A program made the translations under genes and the position numbers. Below are positions 1 through 5,131 of a DNA stretch of 5,131 bases, one piece after another (position 1 is the first letter of the stretch; the number at the start of each line of letters is the position of its first letter). Source of the DNA: Bacteroidota bacterium (GTDB lineage Bacteria; Bacteroidota; Bacteroidia; UBA7662); contig VGFN01000079.1 in NCBI GenBank assembly GCA_016868875.1, positions 1 to 5,131 of the forward strand, given 5' to 3'. The notes under the pieces were generated by a model, which ran no database searches, had not been told where the DNA came from, and was given only the letters and a program-made list of their open reading frames with translations.

Positions 1-392
1 CCTTGGAGGGAACTGCGCAATTTGTGGTTGGGATACAGTGGTCTCCCGATTCTCGAAGGCTTTCGGTTAAGATGGACGGTGACCAGGGCGTCAATATTGA
101 TGCATGTGCATCCCTTAACCGCTCTCTTGGTAAACTGATTGATGAGCATGGTTGGCAGGGCCCTATAGTCTTGGAGGTTGGATCTCCGGGAGCCGAAACC
201 CCGTTGCTTTTGAGCAGGCAGTATCCCCAGCATCTAGGCCGTCAATTGAAAATCACGCTGCTCAACGGCGCTGTGTTAATGGGTACCTTGATGGAGGCAG
301 ATGCCTCAAAATTGGTATTGAAAGGAAAAGATGGCTTAGAAAGCACGATGACCTTTCCTGAAATCAAAGAAGCCAACGTGGTTCTTATTTAA
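1..392 (+). CDS. rimP: Ribosome maturation factor RimP (5' end missing)
   Basis: RimP binds the free 30S subunit in the cytoplasm and assists late maturation of its head region. About 130 residues are visible. The reading frame is open from the window edge, with bases 1-2 being the end of a codon. The first residues (LEGTAQFVVGIQWSP) align with the first strand of the RimP N-terminal domain, normally preceded by about a dozen residues, so the true start lies upstream and the TTG at 3 is internal. Recognisable parts are the DGDQGVNID segment, the LEVGSPG turn (family form usually EVSSPG), TPLLLSRQYPQHLGRQLKI, which leads into the C-terminal SH3-like barrel, and the final strand ending ANVVLI before TAA. 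The family is typically about 150 aa, which fits. It stands directly before nusA, as in most bacteria. The identification rests on these motifs and on gene order. Confidence 0.94.
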   Translation, partial: LEGTAQFVVGIQWSPDSRRLSVKMDGDQGVNIDACASLNRSLGKLIDEHGWQGPIVLEVGSPGAETPLLLSRQYPQHLGRQLKITLLNGAVLMGTLMEADASKLVLKGKDGLESTMTFPEIKEANVVLI

Positions 393-520
393 AAATTCTT
401 ATAGAAAAATTTATTAATCCATAGAGATTCCAAACCATATTCAAAAACAAAATTCAACAGCGCGCTATTCTCGCCCAATACCTTTAATTGATCCTTTGAA
501 AACACTTTTATTTCCTTGTT
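393..520 (+). other. rimP-nusA intergenic region, AT-rich
   Basis: This 128-base gap contains no gene. Its first half is strongly AT-rich, and the second half holds the motif GCCCAATACCTTTAA (473-487) that recurs before infB. No purine-rich Shine-Dalgarno sequence precedes the nusA ATG; the last 20 bases are T-rich. A stop codon (TGA, 497-499) lies in the nusA frame, so nusA cannot begin further upstream. No strong hairpin followed by a T-run is visible, so I see no terminator. The region could hold a secondary promoter for nusA-infB, but no complete Bacteroidota promoter (TTTG about 19 bases before TAnnTTTG) is present. Confidence 0.6.
473..487 (+). promoter_or_regulatory. Shared leader motif, copy 1 (upstream of nusA)
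   Basis: GCCCAATACCTTTAA begins 48 bases before the nusA ATG and matches 13 of 15 bases of the sequence at 1813-1827 before infB. The inner TACCTTTA resembles the Bacteroidota -7 promoter element TAnnTTTG except for the last base. No TTTG-like -33 element sits at the expected distance, so a promoter role is only a possibility. It could equally be an mRNA leader element or chance similarity. Confidence 0.3.
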
Positions 521-1789
521 ATGGCTGTTAAAACCAAACCCCAACCCGTCAATCAAAATCAAGTTCTGATTACTTCTTTCTCTGAATTCAAAGAGTTTAG
601 GAACATTGATCGTGCAACCATGATGAGAATTATGGAAGATGTATTCCGAAGCATGGTGAAACGCAAATTTGGAACAGACGAGAACTTTGATGTCATTTTG
701 AATACCGAAAAGGGGGACCTTGAAATTTGGCGGAACAGAGAAATCGTTGATAATGATTCGGAAGAATTGGGAATGCCGGATAAGATTTCATTGGATGAAG
801 CACGGTTGATAGAGCCTGACTTCGAGGTTGGTGAAGAGGTATCCGACGAGATAAAATTGGAAGATTTCGGTCGTCGTGCGGTACTTGCCGCAAGGCAGAC
901 CTTGGTACAGCGTATTTTGGAATTAGAGAAAGACAATATTTACAAGAAATACAAGGATAGGGTTGGGGATATCATCACAGGGGAGGTCTATCAAATTTGG
1001 AAAAAGGAAATATTGGTCTTGGATGATGAAGGCAATGAGCTGATTTTGCCCAAAACTGAACAAATACCGGCTGATTTTTACAAAAAAGGGGACGCCCTCA
1101 AGGCAGTAATTCTTCGCGTGGAAATGCAAAACATTACCCCACGGATTATTATTTCGCGGACCGATCCCGCTTTCTTGGCGAGATTAATGGAAATGGAGGT
1201 CCCGGAAATCTTTGACGGCTTGATTACCATCAAAAGTATTGTTAGGGAACCGGGCGAAAGGGCTAAGGTCGCGGTGGAAAGCTACGATGACCGAATTGAT
1301 CCGGTTGGCGCCTGCGTGGGTATGAAAGGTTCCAGAATCCACGGCATCGTCAGGGAACTTCGTAACGAGAGCATCGATGTCATCAATTATACCAACAACC
1401 TCGAACTTTTTATCCAGCGGGCTATGAGTCCGGCCAGGGTGATGAGCTTGGAGATTTATAAAGAAAGCCTGAAGGTTAATGTGTTCCTCAAACCGGACCA
1501 AGTTTCCTTGGCCATTGGCAAAGGGGGACATAATATTCGGTTGGCCGCAAAGCTCACGGGCTATGAAATTGACGTGTTTCGGGATGTGCAAGAAGATGAT
1601 TCCGATGTTGATTTGGATGAATTTTCAGACGAAATCGAGGGATGGGTTCTTGATGAACTCAAGGCCATGGGTTGCGATACCGCAAAGTCGGTCATCAAAA
1701 TTGGGCTGGAAGAATTGGTAAGGCGCACAGAACTTGAAGAAGAAACAGCCGCCAAGGTTTTGGCAATCCTGAGAACTGAATTCGAATAA
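521..1789 (+). CDS. nusA: Transcription elongation/termination factor NusA
   Basis: NusA binds RNA polymerase and nascent RNA, and affects pausing, intrinsic termination and rRNA antitermination. The 422-aa product has the family domains in order. The N-terminal polymerase-binding domain (about 15-130) includes LITSFSEFKE, GDLEIWRNRE and EARLIEPDFEVGE. The S1 domain (about 148-205) includes ITGEVYQIW and LPKTEQIPADF. KH1 (about 225-305) has the GMKG loop at 267-270 within DRIDPVGACVGMKGSRIHG. KH2 (about 315-355) has GKGG at 333-336. A short C-terminal helical domain (about 367-422, FSDEIEGWVLDEL to LRTEFE) follows. The proteobacterial pair of acidic repeats is absent, as is usual in Bacteroidota. 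The ATG at 521 is the only candidate start after the in-frame stop at 497, and the next ATG (codon 34) would remove conserved sequence. The first 14 residues, basic and Gln/Pro-rich, extend slightly beyond the usual start. There is no Shine-Dalgarno sequence. Confidence 0.98.
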   Translation: MAVKTKPQPVNQNQVLITSFSEFKEFRNIDRATMMRIMEDVFRSMVKRKFGTDENFDVILNTEKGDLEIWRNREIVDNDSEELGMPDKISLDEARLIEPDFEVGEEVSDEIKLEDFGRRAVLAARQTLVQRILELEKDNIYKKYKDRVGDIITGEVYQIWKKEILVLDDEGNELILPKTEQIPADFYKKGDALKAVILRVEMQNITPRIIISRTDPAFLARLMEMEVPEIFDGLITIKSIVREPGERAKVAVESYDDRIDPVGACVGMKGSRIHGIVRELRNESIDVINYTNNLELFIQRAMSPARVMSLEIYKESLKVNVFLKPDQVSLAIGKGGHNIRLAAKLTGYEIDVFRDVQEDDSDVDLDEFSDEIEGWVLDELKAMGCDTAKSVIKIGLEELVRRTELEEETAAKVLAILRTEFE

Positions 1790-1812
1790 ATCAAGCGCTC
1801 CCAGAACATTAA

Positions 1813-1827
1813 GCCCTATACCTTTTA
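1813..1827 (+). promoter_or_regulatory. Shared leader motif, copy 2 (upstream of infB)
   Basis: GCCCTATACCTTTTA begins 31 bases before the infB ATG, in the 54-base nusA-infB gap, and differs from the copy before nusA (473-487) at two positions. A TAA at 1826-1828 overlaps its end and closes the infB frame upstream, which fixes the infB start at 1844. Like copy 1, it contains a TAnnTTT core but has no visible -33 partner. No Shine-Dalgarno sequence lies between it and the start codon. Confidence 0.3.
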
Positions 1828-1843
1828 ACCAGACCCCAACAGA

Positions 1844-4771
1844 ATGTCCGAAGGAACCGTCAGAGTCAAAAAAGCCGCAACAGAGTTCAACATCAGTGTT
1901 CAGCACTTGGTGGAGCATCTGGCATCCAAAGGATTTAGTGTCGAGTCGAATCCGAATGCCAAGATCACGGACGAAATGTACCAGGCGCTCCTGAGGGATT
2001 TTGGTCAGGACAAAAAGATCAAAGAACAAGCCGCCCAAATCCATATTGGTAAAGCTGGGAAAGAGGATTTGGTGCTTGACCAAAAATCCGTTAGCCAGTC
2101 GCCTAAATCAAGGGCTGAACAGAAGGAGGTTCTGATCAAAGGAATGGGAACCAAAACGGCTACCACCCCGTCCAAGGCCAAGAAGGCAGAAGCGGAACCC
2201 CCCAAGTCCCCCAAAACTGAAACCGTAGTTCCCGGGCCGGTAAAGAACACGGACCATATACCCACCTTAGAGCCCGTGGTCGAGGCCAAGGCAGAGTCGG
2301 TAACAGGGCTTAAAGTTGTGGGCAAAATTGACTTATCCTCAGAGGCGACCAAAGGTCCCAAAAAATCAAAGAAAAAAAGCGATTCGTCGGATGCGGAAGC
2401 AATAAAGCCAGCCCAGGAACTAGCCTCTGAAAATCAGCCACAAGGCAAGGGCGCTGAGCCAGTAGTAAAATCCAGGGGAGCCAAATCTACTACCGCTGCC
2501 CAAAAAGAAAATCCAACGGCAGAGACGCCACCTTCGCCCTCGGCAGAAGAGACCAAGTCGGAGGAATTGGTGCGCGCTGTGGCTGAACGTTTGCAAGGAA
2601 CCACCATCTTAGGAAAAATAGATGTTAGTCAATTCCAAAAACGTAAGCCGGTTGCTTCTTCAGCGACGGACCAGGTGGGCAAAAGAAAACGGAAAAGGGT
2701 TGATGGCAGTACGCCAGAACCAGGAGCTGTGGCAGACCCCAACCAAAGACCCAGTGTCAGCGGTGTAGGGTCAGTTTCGGCAAGGCCGCCCCGAGGTCGC
2801 GTTGGTGATCAAGCGGGCCGTCGAGGACCTGCTGGTGCAGGTTCTGGCCCTAAAGCCGAACCTACTGAAAAGGAAATTCAAGATCAAATCAAGGCCACGT
2901 TGGCCCGCCTCCAAGGAGGGAAGGGAACAGGCAGCCGTGCTAAATTCAAAAAGCAGTTGCGTCGTCTTGAAGGCGAAGAAGCCGCGAACATGGGTTCGTC
3001 GCAGCAGACAAGCGATGGCAAGACCAAATTGCAACTTACAGAATTTATCACCACGGGGGAATTGGCAGGTTTGATGGATGTTGCTGTAGGGGAAGTCATT
3101 ATGAAATGTTTCGCCTTGGGCATTGTGGTGACCATCAACCAGCGATTGGATGCAGAAACAATTGTTATTGTAGCAGATGAATTTGGCTTTGACGTTAGCT
3201 TCATTTCAGCGGCGGACGATGAGCCCATGCTGGAAGAGCCAAGCGATTCGAACAACATGAAGCCCAGAGCCCCGATTGTTACCATCATGGGTCACGTCGA
3301 TCACGGTAAGACTTCGCTTTTGGATTATATCCGAAATGCTAACGTGATAGCCGGTGAGGCCGGGGGGATTACCCAGCATATCGGAGCATACGAAGTGGCC
3401 TTACCCGATGGTAAGCATATCACCTTCCTTGATACACCGGGTCACGAAGCCTTTACGGCCATGCGTGCTCGCGGTGCCAAGGTGACCGATATCGTCGTGA
3501 TCGTCATCGCGGCAGATGACCAGGTCATGCCTCAAACCAAGGAGGCCATTAGTCACGCCCAGGCGGCCGGTGTTCCCATGATTTTTGCGATTAACAAAAT
3601 TGATCGACCCGAAGCCAATGCGGAGAAAATCCGTGAGCAATTGTCCGCAATGAATATTTTGGTCGAAAGTTGGGGAGGTAAGTACCAGGACCAGGAAATC
3701 TCGGCCAAAAAAGGCTTGAATGTGGATTTGCTATTGGAGAAAATACTATTGGAAGCCGAAGTATTGGAGTTAACAGCCGATCCGGACAAGCGTGCTGTAG
3801 GTACGGTCATCGAAGCGTCGTTGGACAAAGGTCGAGGCGTGGTTGCCACTGTCTTGATCGAGTCAGGAACTTTGCGTTCTGGTGATCCCATTTTGGCAGG
3901 GGCACATTTTGGCCGCGTGAAAGTCCTTCAAAACGAAAGGGGTCAGAAAATCAGTCAGGTAGGCCCGGCGCAACCGGTGCAGGTCTTGGGTTTTGCTACC
4001 GCGCCAACATCAGGAGAGCGTTTTTACGTAACGGAAAGCGAATCTGCCGCAAGAGAAATTGGCACGAAGCGTCAACAACTCATGCGAGAACAAGGAATGC
4101 GTACCCGCAAACACATTACCTTGGACGAAATTGGCCGCCGCTTGGCCATTGGAAACTTCAAGGAATTGAATCTCATCGTCAAAGGGGATGTGGACGGATC
4201 GGTGGAGGCCTTGAGCGATTCGTTGTTACAGCTGTCCACCAAGCAGATCCAAGTGAATGTTATTCACAAAGGCGTTGGTCAAATCACGGAGACCGATGTG
4301 ATGTTGGCTTCTGCTTCAGATGCCATCATCGTGGGCTTCCAGGTGAGACCCCTTGCCTCGGTTCGACGTCTTGCTGAGCAAGAAGAAATTGATATTCGAA
4401 CCTATTCCATCATTTACGACGCAATCAACGAAATCAAGAGCGCGATGGAAGGTATGCTAGCCCCTACGGTAGAAGAGAAGGTGGTGGCCAACGTCGAAAT
4501 ACGCGAAGTCTTCAAGATTACCAAGGTGGGCACGGTAGCAGGCTGCATGGTCTTGGATGGTAAAATCAACCGGAATACTAAGGTCCGCGTGCTCCGAGAT
4601 GGTGTCGTAATTTATACCGGGGAATTGGCCTCGCTCAAGCGCTTCAAAGAGGACGTCAAAGAGGTGGCCACGGGCTACGAATGCGGGCTTAACATCCAGA
4701 ATTTCAACGACATCAAAGTTGGTGACTTGATTGAGGGGTATGATCGTGTAGAGGTTAAAGCCAAGTTATAA
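1844..4771 (+). CDS. infB: Translation initiation factor IF-2
   Basis: IF-2 is the GTPase that brings formyl-Met-tRNA to the 30S subunit and promotes 50S joining. The 975-aa product starts with a small helical N-domain (about 1-60, VRVKKAATEFNISVQHLVEHL and NPNAKITDEMY). A long, probably disordered linker (about 66-340) follows, rich in Lys, Ala, Pro and Glu, with basic runs at 173-178 and 280-285 and an Arg/Gly patch near 314-328. Next are a helical block (341-375, EIQDQIKATLARLQ) and the second IF2_N-type domain (about 394-453). The G domain has all motifs: G1 GHVDHGKT 483-490, G2 GGIT 507-510, G3 DTPGH 530-534, G4 NKID 584-587, G5 SAKKG 620-624. Domain II (about 650-735), domain III (about 765-870) and the C-terminal tRNA-binding barrel (about 880-970, FKITKVGTVAGCMV) complete it. 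The ATG at 1844 is the only start after the in-frame TAA at 1826. The length is normal for Bacteroidota, where the linker is long. The stop overlaps the next gene by one base. Confidence 0.99.
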   Translation: MSEGTVRVKKAATEFNISVQHLVEHLASKGFSVESNPNAKITDEMYQALLRDFGQDKKIKEQAAQIHIGKAGKEDLVLDQKSVSQSPKSRAEQKEVLIKGMGTKTATTPSKAKKAEAEPPKSPKTETVVPGPVKNTDHIPTLEPVVEAKAESVTGLKVVGKIDLSSEATKGPKKSKKKSDSSDAEAIKPAQELASENQPQGKGAEPVVKSRGAKSTTAAQKENPTAETPPSPSAEETKSEELVRAVAERLQGTTILGKIDVSQFQKRKPVASSATDQVGKRKRKRVDGSTPEPGAVADPNQRPSVSGVGSVSARPPRGRVGDQAGRRGPAGAGSGPKAEPTEKEIQDQIKATLARLQGGKGTGSRAKFKKQLRRLEGEEAANMGSSQQTSDGKTKLQLTEFITTGELAGLMDVAVGEVIMKCFALGIVVTINQRLDAETIVIVADEFGFDVSFISAADDEPMLEEPSDSNNMKPRAPIVTIMGHVDHGKTSLLDYIRNANVIAGEAGGITQHIGAYEVALPDGKHITFLDTPGHEAFTAMRARGAKVTDIVVIVIAADDQVMPQTKEAISHAQAAGVPMIFAINKIDRPEANAEKIREQLSAMNILVESWGGKYQDQEISAKKGLNVDLLLEKILLEAEVLELTADPDKRAVGTVIEASLDKGRGVVATVLIESGTLRSGDPILAGAHFGRVKVLQNERGQKISQVGPAQPVQVLGFATAPTSGERFYVTESESAAREIGTKRQQLMREQGMRTRKHITLDEIGRRLAIGNFKELNLIVKGDVDGSVEALSDSLLQLSTKQIQVNVIHKGVGQITETDVMLASASDAIIVGFQVRPLASVRRLAEQEEIDIRTYSIIYDAINEIKSAMEGMLAPTVEEKVVANVEIREVFKITKVGTVAGCMVLDGKINRNTKVRVLRDGVVIYTGELASLKRFKEDVKEVATGYECGLNIQNFNDIKVGDLIEGYDRVEVKAKL

Positions 4772-4773
4772 TG
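4769..4773 (+). promoter_or_regulatory. TAATG stop/start overlap joining infB and the pnuC-like gene
   Basis: The infB stop TAA (4769-4771) shares its last A with the ATG (4771-4773) of the downstream transporter gene. Such overlaps commonly allow a terminating ribosome to restart on the next gene. No Shine-Dalgarno sequence precedes the ATG, and there is no space for a separate promoter outside the coding sequence, so co-transcription and coupled translation are the simplest reading. Confidence 0.75.
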
Positions 4774-5131
4774 CAAGCACCGGGACCCTCTTTTTGGGTG
4801 GAAACCGGGGCTGCGATTTTAGGAATTTGGGGGGTTTGGGATTTGGGCAGTGGCCTTCGACGCGGTTATCTCAGCGGCATAGCAAGTACTATTCTTTATA
4901 TTTTCTTGTGCGCAGTTAACGGAATCTATGCAGATGCTGTAATCAATGCTTGGTACAGCATCATGGGGGTTGTGGGCTGGTTCTCGTGGAAGCAAAGGCA
5001 AGCTGAATCCCAAACTCATCTTGTTCAAGCCATGACTAGTCAGGGCTTGGTTTTGGGATTAGGCTTAGGCATATTGGCCTGGTTCTTCTTTTGGTTTGTA
5101 CTGAAAAACTATACGGACAGTTCGGTGGTGT
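4771..5131 (+). CDS. pnuC: PnuC-family vitamin (nicotinamide riboside-type) transporter, 3' end missing
   Basis: PnuC proteins are small inner-membrane facilitators with a SWEET-like fold. They take up nicotinamide riboside; close relatives take up thiamine (PnuT) or riboflavin (PnuX). About 120 residues are visible, open to the window edge. Hydrophobic segments lie at about 9-25, 33-50, 55-73 and 91-111, matching the first four membrane helices. Family wording is recognisable in GIASTILYIFLCAVNGIYADAV (31-57 region) followed by WYSIMGVVGWFSW (61-73), which corresponds to the usual LYAD...YGWYxW stretch. A charged polar loop (74-90) and FVLKNYTDSSVV (109-120) follow, the latter matching the LKxxTDSxVP segment leading into the second half. 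The family is about 200 aa, so roughly 80 residues lie beyond the window. The ATG at 4771 gives the normal short N-terminus. The substrate cannot be decided from this half, and the gene symbol denotes the family only. Confidence 0.85.
   Translation, partial: MQAPGPSFWVETGAAILGIWGVWDLGSGLRRGYLSGIASTILYIFLCAVNGIYADAVINAWYSIMGVVGWFSWKQRQAESQTHLVQAMTSQGLVLGLGLGILAWFFFWFVLKNYTDSSVV

Noticed and set aside
3..5. TTG at base 3 as a possible start of rimP
   Set aside because: The residues from this codon align inside the first strand of RimP, which normally has about a dozen residues before it, and the frame is open to the window edge. The gene is truncated by the window.
395..412. TTCT-TAT-AGAA hairpin followed by an A/T-rich stretch after rimP
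   Set aside because: A four-base-pair AT-rich stem is too weak for an intrinsic terminator, and no uninterrupted T-run follows.
1184..1591. Reverse-strand open frame of 135 codons opposite nusA
   Set aside because: It lies entirely opposite the conserved KH domains of NusA, has no family resemblance and no start context. It is best explained as a shadow.
2005..2361. Reverse-strand open frame of 118 codons opposite the IF-2 linker
   Set aside because: It is a shadow of the biased infB codon composition. The translation is Ser/Leu-rich without recognisable motifs, and it lies wholly within a certain gene.
2908..2919. CCTCC-AA-GGAGG inverted repeat and AAGGAGGG within infB
   Set aside because: The two-base loop is too tight for this stem, no in-frame ATG follows within a usable distance (the nearest is at 2990), and the codons fit the conserved ARLQGG block of IF-2.
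4785..4799. ACCC...GGGT inverted repeat with a T-run in the loop, just after infB
   Set aside because: The stem is only four base pairs, the T-run lies in the loop and not after the stem, and it sits inside the start of the transporter gene. It does not look like a terminator.
4819..5028. Reverse-strand open frame of 69 codons at the right end
   Set aside because: The + strand frame here encodes recognisable PnuC membrane helices and motifs. The reverse frame has none.

Overview
The window is a stretch of the conserved ribosome-maturation and translation-initiation operon of a bacterium, all on the + strand: rimP (3' part), nusA, infB, then the 5' part of a PnuC-family vitamin transporter gene. 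The protein sequences point to Bacteroidota. NusA is short, ends after the second KH domain plus one small helical domain, and has the wording typical of that phylum (SFSEFK near the N-terminus, FSDEIEGWV near the C-terminus). IF-2 starts with the Bacteroidota form of its N-domain and carries a long Lys/Pro/Ala/Glu-rich linker. None of the starts with visible upstream sequence has a Shine-Dalgarno sequence, which also fits the phylum. I cannot resolve the order or family.

Layout: bases 1-392 are the end of rimP, missing roughly its first dozen codons. Bases 393-520 are a 128-base AT-rich gap. Bases 521-1789 are nusA (422 aa). Bases 1790-1843 are a 54-base gap. Bases 1844-4771 are infB (975 aa). 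The pnuC-like gene starts at 4771, its ATG sharing one base with the infB stop codon (TAATG), and runs off the window at 5131 with about 120 codons visible. No RNA gene, mobile element, CRISPR array or convincing terminator was found, and no gene-free stretch exceeds 128 bases.

The genes form one logical unit. RimP matures the 30S subunit, NusA modulates elongation, pausing and termination by RNA polymerase and helps rRNA antitermination, and IF-2 places initiator tRNA on the 30S subunit and promotes 50S joining. The transporter is functionally foreign to this group but is physically locked to infB by the stop/start overlap.

Nothing here looks like a wholly new system. The observations most worth a second look are a 15-base motif (13 of 15 identical) in both gaps upstream of nusA and infB, the IF-2/transporter overlap, a twice-used GKID motif in the IF-2 linker, and a perfect Shine-Dalgarno-like sequence inside infB ahead of an in-frame ATG.
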